This document shows positions 1-7,218 of a stretch of DNA of 9,450 nucleotides, in pieces. Location of the stretch: the NCBI GenBank assembly GCA_017882555.1, contig JADGPH010000262.1, positions 1 to 9,450 on the forward strand, read 5' to 3'. This stretch comes from Thermoleophilia bacterium. Lineage in GTDB: Bacteria > Actinomycetota > Thermoleophilia > Miltoncostaeales > Miltoncostaeaceae. Both the position numbers and the translations under genes were made by a program. The notes under the pieces are model-generated. The model was not told the DNA's origin. It saw only the letters and a program-made list of their open reading frames with translations, and did not search any database. Each line of letters starts with the position of its first letter. Position 1 is the stretch's first letter.

Positions 1-1
1 A

Positions 2-130
2 CGCACGTGGACCGAGGACACCCCGCCGACGCCGGAGCCCGACCGCGACCGCCAGGTCGCAGTCCAAGTCGACGACGCCATCGCACGCTCGCGGCTGTGT
101 TTGAGTCCGTTCTGGCCGACGCTGCGCTAA
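2..130 (+). CDS. C-terminal end of an unrecognised protein (partial, enters from the left edge)
   Basis: An open frame runs from the window edge to a TAA at 128-130, giving about 42 residues with nearly all codons ending in G or C, like the real genes here. The fragment is acidic and proline-rich first (TEDTPPTPEPDRDR), then has a short amphipathic stretch (VAVQVDDAIARSRL), and ends SPFWPTLR. I recognise no family. Its stop overlaps by three bases the stop of a possible broken gene on the other strand, so the two would be convergent. The start and most of the protein lie outside the window. Chance openness in GC-rich DNA cannot be excluded over so short a stretch. Confidence 0.4.
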   Translation, partial: RTWTEDTPPTPEPDRDRQVAVQVDDAIARSRLCLSPFWPTLR

Positions 131-673
131 CTGCCCCACGTAAGCGTCACGACGCACGCCACCTCCTCTGCGGCGTCCCACATCAGGATGCGGCCGCTGT
201 TGATGCCGACCTCGGTCAGCCTTCGGCGGTACTCCTCCCACAGGCGGACCCCAAGCGCATCGGAGACCGATGGATCGCACAGGGCCGGCCACGTGCGTCA
301 CCGGACAACGCCAGTCACCCGTGGACGGCACCGGGCGTGCCGTCTCACTCCACGCGCTGATCGTCGCCTCCCGCAGGAACCACAATCGTCAGCGGCGGCA
401 GCCGTCGTCGTGCCACAACAACGCGTCAAGATCCTCCTCACGGGCCCATTGACCCTCGCGCGGGCGCGCGCCACTCCCCGCCGGCGGTGGAGACAAGACC
501 GTCGGGAGCTCACGGAACATCAACGCGGCCGCCCACCGACGAAAGTGCGCTCGCAACAGTACAAAGGTACCTGGTGCACCGATCGTGACCTTGAGCGCAT
601 CGACCGCGACCTTGCTATCGCCCGGGCTGCCGAGCGGAACGCGGACGACGATCGCGCTCGCCCGAGGGGCCAA
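127..673 (-). pseudogene. Possible broken gene downstream of modA-like gene
   Basis: Reading the minus strand from a TTG at 673, one frame encodes about 94 residues (VVRVPLGSPGDSKVAVDALK..., then GQWAREEDLDALLWHDDGC) and meets TGA at 391-389. The same frame continues in protein-like fashion (LWFLREATISAWSETARPV, then CPVTHVAGP) to about position 300. From about 297 a neighbouring frame takes over (DPSVSDALGVRLWEEYRRRL, TEVGINSGRILMWDAAEEVA) and ends at TAG 129-127. Joining them needs one stop bypass and one +1 shift, which is the pattern of a decayed gene, although sequencing error would look the same. I do not recognise the product. Its position just after the modA-like gene would suit a permease, but I see no run of membrane helices and no Walker motif, so modB or modC identity is not supported. 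Confidence 0.3.
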
Positions 674-697
674 CGACAGCAGTCAGACCAACAAGGC

Positions 698-713
698 CGC
701 GACTCAGATCGCG
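698..713 (-). terminator. Weak hairpin just after the modA-like gene
   Basis: A five-base-pair GC-rich stem (CGCGA/TCGCG, six-base loop) lies 14 bases beyond the stop of the modA-like gene on the minus strand. It lacks a following T-run, so it may be only a partial or factor-dependent terminator, or chance. Confidence 0.2.
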
Positions 714-726
714 ACCGCTGGGGGTC

Positions 727-1500
727 TCAGGGCGCCAGAAACCCATATCGGCGGAGATACGCCTGACCATTGGGACCCAGCAGATAGGCGACAAAGGCTG
801 CAGCTGCCGCCGGGTGCGGCGCATAAACCAACGCCACGGCGGAATCGTTGATCACTGGCTGTGCAGCCGCCGGGATCCTGATGACCTTGACCTTGGTCCC
901 CAGACCCTGGGCTTGACTTTGGTAGACGACTCCCGCCGTCGCATCCCCGAGTACGACGTCGGTCGTAATCGTGGAGGCGTCTGGTGCATTGCTCACGACG
1001 TTGCGCAGGGCGCCCGAGAGACTCAGCTTCGCGAGCGCGGCGCGGGTGTACCGGCCGATGGGTGACCCCGCCGTACCGATCACCAGGCGCACGCCATGCT
1101 GTTGGAGATCCGAGACCGAATGAATCCTGGCCGGGTTCGCGGCGGGCGTGATAACGACCAACCGGTCGTGGCCAATCACGACCGGGACTTCGGCGAGCCC
1201 CTTCGCATGAAGTGCGGCGGGGCTCTTCAGATCCGCCGAAACCAATACGTCGGCGGGAACCCCTTCGATAACCTGCGCGGCCAACGCGTCGGAGTTGCCC
1301 GAACTCAAGCGATCATCGGGTGCCATCGCGGTGATCGCAGGGGCGATCGATACGGCCGCCAGGACCGTCACCCCCGACGGAGCGTGACCGATGGCTGTCG
1401 GGCCCGATGACCCGGATGGGGACGTCTCACGCACAACGAGCGCTCCGAGCCCGATCAGCACGACGGCGAGCAGCAGCCGCTGCCAGCCCCGCGGGCTCAT
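727..1500 (-). CDS. modA: ModA-like molybdate ABC transporter substrate-binding protein
   Basis: The 257-residue product has an export signal: positive n-region (SPRGWQR), hydrophobic core about residues 9-23, and no lipobox cysteine, so a periplasmic or cell-surface solute-binding protein is expected. The mature part shows ModA hallmarks: VTVLAAVSIAPA (about 44-55), SSGNSDALAAQVIEGVPADV (66-85), a domain crossover region, and DATAGVVYQSQA (187-198), whose tyrosine matches the usual oxyanion-site region. In characterised ModA proteins this component binds molybdate or tungstate and delivers it to the ModBC importer. Oddly, only about 15 residues separate the first ligand serine (S51) from the SSG motif, where I expect nearly 30, so the first helix seems shortened. 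Its ATG overlaps the upstream TOBE gene stop (ATGA), implying translational coupling. No modB or modC is recognisable after it. Family assignment is fairly sure; transport function is uncertain. Confidence 0.8.
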   Translation of the reverse strand: MSPRGWQRLLLAVVLIGLGALVVRETSPSGSSGPTAIGHAPSGVTVLAAVSIAPAITAMAPDDRLSSGNSDALAAQVIEGVPADVLVSADLKSPAALHAKGLAEVPVVIGHDRLVVITPAANPARIHSVSDLQQHGVRLVIGTAGSPIGRYTRAALAKLSLSGALRNVVSNAPDASTITTDVVLGDATAGVVYQSQAQGLGTKVKVIRIPAAAQPVINDSAVALVYAPHPAAAAAFVAYLLGPNGQAYLRRYGFLAP

Positions 1501-1898
1501 TGGACCGGACCCGGGTCGATCGCCGCGATCATCGCCGAGGTCGTCTTGACGACCGCTCGTGCGAACGCGCCGGGGCCCGAGCCGACGTCGTCTGCGGCCT
1601 TCAGAGTGGCGATGGCTACCACCGGTGCGGGTGTTGCCACATCCGGTTGGATGCCGGCAAACAGCACACGGACGCGCACCTCGCCCACGACGCTCTCGAG
1701 TCGATTACTGGCGTTCAGGCGCGTCTGTGCCAATCGCCAAGCGATCAGCGGTGGGATCTCGATCGCCAAATCGACCCGCCGGTTTACGGACTCGCAGATC
1801 GTCTGAATGCGACCGGCACGATCCCAGCGTCGCAGTGTGTTGAGGCTATTCCTCAGCGTCCGCGCGGCGGCGCGGGCAGTGCACGTCTGCTCGGGCAT
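1497..1898 (-). CDS. MerR-type HTH plus TOBE domain regulator (molybdate/pterin-binding type)
   Basis: The 133-residue product has two parts. Residues about 5-48 form a MerR/excisionase-like helix-turn-helix (NSLNTLRRWDRAGRI, then an ESVNRRV wing). Residues about 62-127 match a TOBE (Mop-like) oxyanion-binding domain: NASNRLESVVGEV, a middle strand ending VVAIATL, and AFARAVVKTTSAMIA. Proteins of this build commonly sit beside molybdate transporters and are inferred to be molybdate-responsive DNA-binding regulators. I chose the ATG at 1898: it follows the aminotransferase stop by 10 bases and has GAGG-type purine runs just upstream. An in-frame ATG at 1979 would add 27 unconvincing residues and overlap the aminotransferase. 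The wing looks one residue short against the usual NRRR pattern. Coupling to the modA-like gene through ATGA supports a shared role. Confidence 0.75.
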   Translation of the reverse strand: MPEQTCTARAAARTLRNSLNTLRRWDRAGRIQTICESVNRRVDLAIEIPPLIAWRLAQTRLNASNRLESVVGEVRVRVLFAGIQPDVATPAPVVAIATLKAADDVGSGPGAFARAVVKTTSAMIAAIDPGPVQ

Positions 1899-1908
1899 TA
1901 CCTCGGCC

Positions 1909-3135
1909 TCATCGCAGATCGCCATTACGCCCGCGTACTGGCGAGTCGCGAGCGGGCAACCGCTCGAGCGCCGCGCCAATGCGAGCTACGGCCTCGCGCA
2001 ACCGATCGACTGGCTGGGTATATGCAATGCGGACATGCTGCGCCGGCGCAGCCTCACCAAAGTCGCGACCGGGGGTCAGCGCCACCCCTGTCTGCTCCAA
2101 GAGCCAACCAGCAAACGCAAAGCTGTCGTCGGTGAACGTTGAGACATCGCAGTAGATGTAGAAGGCACCTTGCGGACGAGCCCTCACCGCAAAGCCGATC
2201 TTCGGCAACTCCTCAAGCAGCACGTCCCGACGTGCAGCCAGTTCGACGCGGCGGGCCTCCAGAATCGCCAACCCCTCCGGCTGCATCGCGGCCATTGCCG
2301 CGTACTGCGCAGGGGTCGAAGCGCTGATGTACAGGTTCTGTGCGATCTTTTCGATCTCGCGAGTGCAACCGTCGGGCACCACGAGCCAGCCAAGTCGCCA
2401 ACCCGTCATCTGGAAGTACTTCGAGAAACTGTTGACGACCCAGACATCGTCGGCCACCGAGAGCACCGTCTCGGCCGGGGCGTCGTACACCAGGCCCTGA
2501 TAGATCTCGTCGGCAATCAGCGTGCCCTGGCGCTCTCGGCATACCTCCAACAGAGCGATCCACTCGCGTGTGCTCAGACAGGTGCCGGTGGGATTCGAGG
2601 GTGACGCGGCGATCGCCGCCCTCACGCCGGGACCCCACGCGGCACGTGCGAGTGCGGCCGTAAGTTGGTAGCCGTCATCGGGGCCGCTGGGGACGAGCAC
2701 CGGCTCCGCGTCGAGAAAGCGGACGATATTGCGGTTGCACGGATATCCCGGATCGGACATCAGCACGCGGTCGCCCGGATCGATCAGTGCCCCCAAGGCC
2801 ATCAGCAGTGCCGCACTCGAGCCCGCGGTGACCACAATCCGTGCGGGCGGGACCGCCGCGCCAAAGGTGCCCGCGTACCAGTCGCTGATCTCTTGGCGCA
2901 GCTCCGGCATGCCGAGCGCCGACGTGTAGAACATCGGCGCGCTCGCGAGGGCAGCCTGCGCGGCCCGGATGACCGGTTCAGGGGTCGGAAAGTCGGGCTC
3001 CCCGACCTCGAGGTGGATCACATCGCGCCCGTCCGCCTCAAGCCGGCGGGCGGCCTCCAAGACCTCCATCACCTCGAACGGGGCAATGTCGGCCATTCGC
3101 TGGGCAAAATCGGGGCGCAGGTGCATCAACAGCAT
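1909..3135 (-). CDS. PLP-dependent class I/II (fold type I) aminotransferase
   Basis: The 408-residue product has the full aspartate-aminotransferase-like set: EVGEPDFPTPEPV (43-55), a glycine/serine cofactor loop (TAGSSAA), ASPSNPTG with N181, LIADEIY with D209 and Y212, the Schiff-base lysine K239 in SFSKYFQMTGWRLGW, and the carboxylate-binding arginine in HVRIAY (R369). It should be a cytosolic enzyme transferring amino groups between an amino acid and a 2-oxo acid. The substrate cannot be read here; aspartate, alanine or aromatic amino acids are all possible, and the nearby trp operon makes aromatic substrates worth considering. Start is ATG 3135, or 3126 three codons on; the frame is open to 3393 but that part is not protein-like and has no good start signal. 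It leads the unit that continues into the TOBE regulator and the modA-like gene, an unusual partnership. Confidence 0.88.
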   Translation of the reverse strand: MLLMHLRPDFAQRMADIAPFEVMEVLEAARRLEADGRDVIHLEVGEPDFPTPEPVIRAAQAALASAPMFYTSALGMPELRQEISDWYAGTFGAAVPPARIVVTAGSSAALLMALGALIDPGDRVLMSDPGYPCNRNIVRFLDAEPVLVPSGPDDGYQLTAALARAAWGPGVRAAIAASPSNPTGTCLSTREWIALLEVCRERQGTLIADEIYQGLVYDAPAETVLSVADDVWVVNSFSKYFQMTGWRLGWLVVPDGCTREIEKIAQNLYISASTPAQYAAMAAMQPEGLAILEARRVELAARRDVLLEELPKIGFAVRARPQGAFYIYCDVSTFTDDSFAFAGWLLEQTGVALTPGRDFGEAAPAQHVRIAYTQPVDRLREAVARIGAALERLPARDSPVRGRNGDLR

Positions 3136-3148
3136 GCTGGCATGTACG

Positions 3149-3218
3149 CGCACCGGATGGGAAGCCTTTGCGCCCAGTGACTGCCCTTGGCGCCATTCGG
3201 CACGACCGCACCGGATGG
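3149..3218. repeat. 12-base direct repeat upstream of the aminotransferase
   Basis: CGCACCGGATGG occurs at 3149-3160 and again at 3207-3218, 58 bases apart (about five to six helical turns), just upstream of the aminotransferase start. Two copies on the same face could be an operator pair, but nothing else identifies a binding protein. Confidence 0.35.
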
Positions 3219-3273
3219 TCTGGCCCGACCGACGCATGCAGGATCGCCAACCGCCAGAGAGAACCCGGTTAAG

Positions 3274-3441
3274 GTGCGAACCCTCATCATCGTCGCCGTG
3301 ATCGTCGTTGGCGTCACGCTCTTGGTGTCCAGTGGCCTGATCGGGGCGGGCGTCTGCGTCAAGCACCTGGGATGCGCGGGTGCGAGCGCGCACGGCTCAA
3401 CGCTCGGCCGCGCCAACCAGGTGATCATTCGAACGCCGTAA
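3274..3441 (+). CDS. Small single-helix membrane peptide, unknown function
   Basis: A 55-residue product runs from GTG 3274 to TAA 3439-3441. Residues about 3-26 are one strongly hydrophobic segment (LIIVAVIVVGVTLLVSSGLI) ending in GAG; then comes a short tail with two cysteines (VCVKHLGC) and a polar C-terminus (STLGRANQVIIRTP). The helix with one positive residue before it could be a signal anchor or an uncleaved signal. Nearly every codon ends in C or G, as in the neighbouring genes, and no minus-strand gene is needed over this stretch. A GAGAGA purine run lies 11 bases before the GTG, which is a little far. In-frame codons upstream to 3187 look non-coding. It lies in the gap between trpA and the aminotransferase, on the opposite strand, ending 19 bases from the trpA stop. 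I recognise no family. Confidence 0.55.
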   Translation: MRTLIIVAVIVVGVTLLVSSGLIGAGVCVKHLGCAGASAHGSTLGRANQVIIRTP

Positions 3442-3460
3442 CGCCCCGCAGGATGCCAAG

Positions 3461-4261
3461 CTATGCGGTGCGAGCCCCGGCGAGCGCCGCAATGAGTTCC
3501 GCACCATAGTGGTCCAGCGCGGCGATCGCGTGCGCGTGATCCTCGGCATCCTCGATCAAGCGGACCAGGTGGCTCGCGATCACAACCCCGTCGGCGAACC
3601 CACCGATAGCCGCGGCCTGCGCGGGCGTGCGAATCCCGAATCCGACCGCGAGCGGTCCCTCGATGGCCCGGCGCGCACGCCCGACAAACTCACGCAAACT
3701 CTCGTCGACGGCCACCTCGCCGCCGGTGACCCCCGCCACCGACACGAGATACGTAAACGCGTCGGATTCTCGACCGATCGCATGCAAACGCTCATCGGTC
3801 GTCGTGGGTGCGGCCAACGGCACGACGGCCACGCCGGACGTGTGTGCCGCCGTGCGAATCTCGTCACCCTCGTCAATCGGAAGGTCGGGGATGATCACCC
3901 CCGCGACATCGGCGGCGGCGGCGCGGGCAAAGAACGCCCCCGGACCAGCGGCAATCAGGAGCGTCACGTAGGTCATCAGCACCACCGGCGGGCCACCCCG
4001 CAGCGCGGCGGCGATGTCGATCACGTCGCCCGGACGGGTTCCCGCTGCCAAGGAGCGCTGACCGGCCGCCTGAATCGTTGGTCCGTCCGCCAGCGGATCC
4101 GAGAACGGGATTCCGAGCTCCAGAATGTCCGCATAGGGTGCGAGCGCGCGCGCGTAGTCAAGGCTCTGCTCGACGCTCGGAAACCCCCCCATCACATACG
4201 GAATCAACGCTGCACGATCAGTGGGAAATGCGGCCCGCAGCCGCGCAGCCCCGTCAGACAT
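3461..4261 (-). CDS. trpA: Tryptophan synthase alpha chain
   Basis: The 266-residue product is of normal length for TrpA, which cleaves indole-3-glycerol phosphate to indole and glyceraldehyde 3-phosphate and passes indole through a tunnel to TrpB. The family signature ADILELGIPFSDPLADGPTIQ carries both catalytic acids, E48 and D59. Other family landmarks are PYVMGGFPS (21-29), GVIIPDLPIDEGDE, the flexible-loop region SVAGVTGGE, and the phosphate-binding VGFGIRTPAQ. Start ATG 4261 overlaps the trpB stop by eight bases (ATGTCTGA), with GGGA four bases upstream; the longer open frame to 4393 runs over trpB and is not real. It is the last gene of the kinase-trpFBA operon; a weak CCGCA/TGCGG stem spans its stop and the gap to the small plus-strand ORF. 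Confidence 0.97.
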   Translation of the reverse strand: MSDGAARLRAAFPTDRAALIPYVMGGFPSVEQSLDYARALAPYADILELGIPFSDPLADGPTIQAAGQRSLAAGTRPGDVIDIAAALRGGPPVVLMTYVTLLIAAGPGAFFARAAAADVAGVIIPDLPIDEGDEIRTAAHTSGVAVVPLAAPTTTDERLHAIGRESDAFTYLVSVAGVTGGEVAVDESLREFVGRARRAIEGPLAVGFGIRTPAQAAAIGGFADGVVIASHLVRLIEDAEDHAHAIAALDHYGAELIAALAGARTA

Positions 4262-5438
4262 CGATTCCCAGGGCCGCGGCGGCTTGCTCGACGTCCTTGT
4301 CGCCCCGCCCCGACAGGCACACCACCACTGGGCCGTCGGCCCCCAGCGCGGCACCGTCGCGCGCCAGCAGCGCAAGCGCGTGCGCGCTCTCAAGCGCGGG
4401 GATAATGCCCTCGAACCGGCTCAAATCAATGAACGCCGCCAGCGCCTCGGTGTCGGTCACCGACTCGTAGCGCACCCGACCGATATCGCGCAGGTGGCTG
4501 TGCTCGGGGCCGACACCCGGGTAGTCGAGTCCCGCAGAGATCGAGTGTGCCTCGACGACCTGGCCGTCGTCATCTTGGAGTAGGTAGCTCAGCGACCCAT
4601 GCAGAACGCCTGGCTTTCCATGACCGAGCGACGCACCGTGGCGGCCGGTATGCACCCCCTCGCCGCCCGCTTCGACGCCGATCAACCGCACCTCGGGATC
4701 GTTGAGGAATCCGCGAAAGATCCCAATCGCATTCGAACCGCCGCCGACACATGCAACCGTGACGGCCGGTAACCGGCCTTCCACCGTGAGGATCTGCTTG
4801 CGCGCTTCGCGGCCGATGACCGACTGCAGCTCGGCAACGATCTCGGGGTACGGCGCCGGACCGACGACCGAGCCGATCACATAGTGGGTCTCGGCGACGT
4901 TGGTGACCCAGTCGCGGATTGCCTCTGAGGTCGCATGCTTCAACGTACCGGTCCCGGCGTCGACGGGGCGAACCTCGGCACCCAGCATCTTCATCCGAAT
5001 GACATTCAGGCGCTGGCGGCGCATGTCGGTACGACCCATGTACACACAGCAACTCATCCCGAACAGGGCCGCCGCGGTCGCGGTCGCAACGCCATGCTGT
5101 CCCGCACCCGTCTCGGCAATGATGCGGCGCTTGCCCATCCGCTGCGCAAGCAGAACCTGGCCGAGAGCATTGTTGATCTTGTGGGCCCCGGTGTGACAGA
5201 GATCTTCTCGTTTGAGATACAAGCGTTCGATGCCATAGCGCGCACCCAGACGCTCAGCCAAATATAGGGGGGTCGCACGCCCGACAAATGACGCGAGCAG
5301 CCCGTCGAGTTCGGCGACAAAATCCGGGTCTTCGCGATAGCGCGAATACGCCTCACCCAACTCGTCCAAGGCGCTGATGACCGTCTCGGGGACGTACCGG
5401 CCGCCGTAGGGGCCAAATCGCATCGCCAGCTCAGGCAT
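4254..5438 (-). CDS. trpB: Tryptophan synthase beta chain
   Basis: The 394-residue product is a full-length TrpB, the PLP enzyme that condenses indole with L-serine to make L-tryptophan in the alpha2-beta2 complex. The N-terminal FGPYGGRYVPET is typical. The cofactor lysine is K87 in HTGAHKINNALGQ, the catalytic glutamate is E109 in AETGAGQHGVATAT, and the phosphate-binding loop is GGGSNAIG. HTGRHGASLGHGKPGVLHG and SAGLDYPGVGPEHS are TrpB1-type landmarks, so this looks like the canonical alpha-partnered form and not TrpB2. Start ATG 5438 overlaps the trpF stop by eight bases (ATGCCTGA); an internal ATG five codons later is a less likely alternative. There is no strong ribosome site, so translation is probably coupled to trpF. 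Confidence 0.98.
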   Translation of the reverse strand: MPELAMRFGPYGGRYVPETVISALDELGEAYSRYREDPDFVAELDGLLASFVGRATPLYLAERLGARYGIERLYLKREDLCHTGAHKINNALGQVLLAQRMGKRRIIAETGAGQHGVATATAAALFGMSCCVYMGRTDMRRQRLNVIRMKMLGAEVRPVDAGTGTLKHATSEAIRDWVTNVAETHYVIGSVVGPAPYPEIVAELQSVIGREARKQILTVEGRLPAVTVACVGGGSNAIGIFRGFLNDPEVRLIGVEAGGEGVHTGRHGASLGHGKPGVLHGSLSYLLQDDDGQVVEAHSISAGLDYPGVGPEHSHLRDIGRVRYESVTDTEALAAFIDLSRFEGIIPALESAHALALLARDGAALGADGPVVVCLSGRGDKDVEQAAAALGIDV

Positions 5439-6045
5439 TGCGGACCGCCGTCATGAATGCATCCACCTTCACGTGGTCTTTGCGCCCGGGAGACGATTCG
5501 ACGCCGCTCGAGACATCGACAACGCTCGGTTGCAGCATGTGGATCGCGTCTGCAACGTTATCCGGTCGCAGGCCACCCGCAAGCCCGAACGCGTACTCGG
5601 GTCGATGGGCCGCCAACTGAGCCCAGTCCAACCGAATCCCCGTCCCGCCATGCAACCCCGGTACGGCGGCGTCAAAGAGCACCAGGTCCGCGGCGCCGAT
5701 CGCGGCGCCTTCCACGGATCCCGGACCCGTGAAGGGCACAGCCAGGATCACCGCGAGGCCCGTCGCCGCGCGTGCCCCGGGGACGTCGACCGTGCCATGC
5801 AACTGCACATGGGTCAAGCCGATCTGATCGGCCGCCCGTTCCAACTCAAAAAGGCCCGCGTCCACAAACACCCCGACGCGCGCAACGTGGTCCGGGACAC
5901 CCGCCAACACGTCGGTAGCGCGGGCCAGATCGACGTATCGCGGACTCTCGGGCGCCAACACGACCCCTATCCCCCATGCGCCTGCCTGCACACAGGCCTC
6001 GGCCTCCTCGGGGACCGTCAGCCCGCAGATCTTGACCCGCACCAC
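5431..6045 (-). CDS. trpF: Phosphoribosylanthranilate isomerase
   Basis: The 204-residue product catalyses the Amadori rearrangement of phosphoribosylanthranilate to CdRP in tryptophan synthesis. It is a (beta/alpha)8 barrel of normal length. The general base is C7 in VKICGLT, the general acid is D125 in LVLFDAAVPGLHGGTG, and the phosphate-binding end shows LAGGLRPDNVADA and VDVSSGVESSPGRKD. It starts with GTG at 6045, only one base after the kinase stop (TAG-C-GTG); a second GTG follows at once and could also serve. The only ribosome-site candidate is a weak GGACGG within the kinase end, so translation is likely coupled. It is a stand-alone TrpF, not fused to TrpC; trpC, trpD, trpE and trpG are not in the window. 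Confidence 0.97.
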   Translation of the reverse strand: MVRVKICGLTVPEEAEACVQAGAWGIGVVLAPESPRYVDLARATDVLAGVPDHVARVGVFVDAGLFELERAADQIGLTHVQLHGTVDVPGARAATGLAVILAVPFTGPGSVEGAAIGAADLVLFDAAVPGLHGGTGIRLDWAQLAAHRPEYAFGLAGGLRPDNVADAIHMLQPSVVDVSSGVESSPGRKDHVKVDAFMTAVRNA

Positions 6046-6046
6046 G

Positions 6047-7210
6047 CTAGTACCCGTCCGGGTCCGAAGCAGCGGTCGGGCTCCAACGTGGCAGATGCAC
6101 GCGCAACGTGCATCCTTGACCGAGCGCGCTCAGGATGTCAAAGGTGCCGCCGAGCATGGTGGTGCGATTTCGCATGCCGTGCAAGCCAAAACGCGCAATC
6201 GAGGATCCAAGCACCGCTTGGGAGAACGGGACCGGGTCAAAGCCGCTGCCGTTGTCGATCACCGTCAAGGTCGTCCCGGCATCGTCATCGATGAGCTCGA
6301 CCCGCACGACGTCCGCCTGACCGTGGCGCTGGGCGTTCGTCAGCGCTTCCTGGAGAATTCGGTAGAAGGTAATGCGCTGCGTCACCGAGACCCCGTCGAC
6401 CGGGAATGCCCCGTGCTGATCGAACTGCACATCGACGCCGCTTCGGGCTTCGAACGCCGTCACGACATCACCGAGAATCTCGGTCAGCCGACGACCCTGA
6501 AACCGAGCCGGGCGCAGATACCCGATGAGCTCTCGCATTTCGGTAAGGGCCCCACCCAGGGTCTCGTAGATGCGGTCCAGCGATGCCTCAAGCCCCTCCG
6601 GCAGAACCGTCCCCGCCGCGATCGCGTCGCCCATTTGGGCTTGCAGAAGCTGTACCTCGAGCAAGCCGACCGACAGGTGTTGCGTCGGTCCGTCATGAAT
6701 GTCGAGCCCGATTCGACCGACCAGCCGCTCGTCGGATTCCAGCATGCGCGCCAACGTGCGATCGAGATCGGCGCACGCGCGTGCCAACGTGAGTGCGGCA
6801 CCCGTGCGGTCGGCTGCCAGTTGCGCGGCGAGGCGAACCCACGCACTCATCGCCCGATCGCCGATCCCGAGGACAACGACCGCGCCTTCGCCGGGGATCG
6901 GCACAACCATCTCGCCGTTCTCGGCGCGCATCGAGCCGGTGAACGCCTGCGCAGCCGCAAGATAGGCGGGCACATCGACCTCAATCTGGGCGCGCGTCGG
7001 CTCCGACGCCGTCGAGAGCGCCAGCACACTCGGACGACCTGCGCCCGTGTCGGTGATGATCGCAACGGCACGGGCGCCAACCACGTCGGCGACGCGCGCG
7101 CACAACTCGGTGAGTCCACCCGGCAGATCACCCAGCGTGATCGCGCAGTCGAGGATCCCCAACAGACTCTCGGCGTCGAGCGCGTTCGCCGGTGGCTTGG
7201 GTGCAGTCAT
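6047..7210 (-). CDS. Soluble GAF-type NarL-family sensor histidine kinase, first gene of the trpFBA operon
   Basis: The 387-residue product has no membrane segment, so it should be cytosolic. Residues about 15-145 resemble a GAF-like sensor. About 150-235 is a HisKA_3 dimerisation region with the phosphoacceptor H172 in GLDIHDGPTQHLS. About 275-375 is a HATPase domain with the N-box QEALTNAQRH (E288, N292), DNGSGFD (319-325) and GLHGMRNR. It should autophosphorylate on H172 and phosphorylate NarL-type receivers; the two regulators encoded divergently are the obvious partners. I chose ATG 7210: the frame is open to 7303, but those extra codons cross a plausible -10 box and look non-coding. Its stop is one base from the trpF start, so kinase and trp genes are almost certainly one mRNA. 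The ligand of the GAF region cannot be read. Confidence 0.92.
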   Translation of the reverse strand: MTAPKPPANALDAESLLGILDCAITLGDLPGGLTELCARVADVVGARAVAIITDTGAGRPSVLALSTASEPTRAQIEVDVPAYLAAAQAFTGSMRAENGEMVVPIPGEGAVVVLGIGDRAMSAWVRLAAQLAADRTGAALTLARACADLDRTLARMLESDERLVGRIGLDIHDGPTQHLSVGLLEVQLLQAQMGDAIAAGTVLPEGLEASLDRIYETLGGALTEMRELIGYLRPARFQGRRLTEILGDVVTAFEARSGVDVQFDQHGAFPVDGVSVTQRITFYRILQEALTNAQRHGQADVVRVELIDDDAGTTLTVIDNGSGFDPVPFSQAVLGSSIARFGLHGMRNRTTMLGGTFDILSALGQGCTLRVHLPRWSPTAASDPDGY

Positions 7211-7218
7211 CCGCGTCC

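Noticed and set aside
389..673. ModB permease or ModC ATPase remnant
   Set aside because: Position after modA and slight likeness (ALMF, APGTFVLL) suggested it, but there is no run of membrane helices, no permease EAA loop and no Walker A or signature motif.
188..766. Plus-strand open frame of 192 codons
   Set aside because: The product is arginine/serine/glutamine-rich without any fold pattern, there is no good start signal, and it runs antisense to more protein-like minus-strand frames and the end of the modA-like gene.
1407..2135. Plus-strand open frame of 242 codons
   Set aside because: It is antisense to the TOBE regulator and the aminotransferase, both with clear family motifs; its product is arginine-rich shadow translation.
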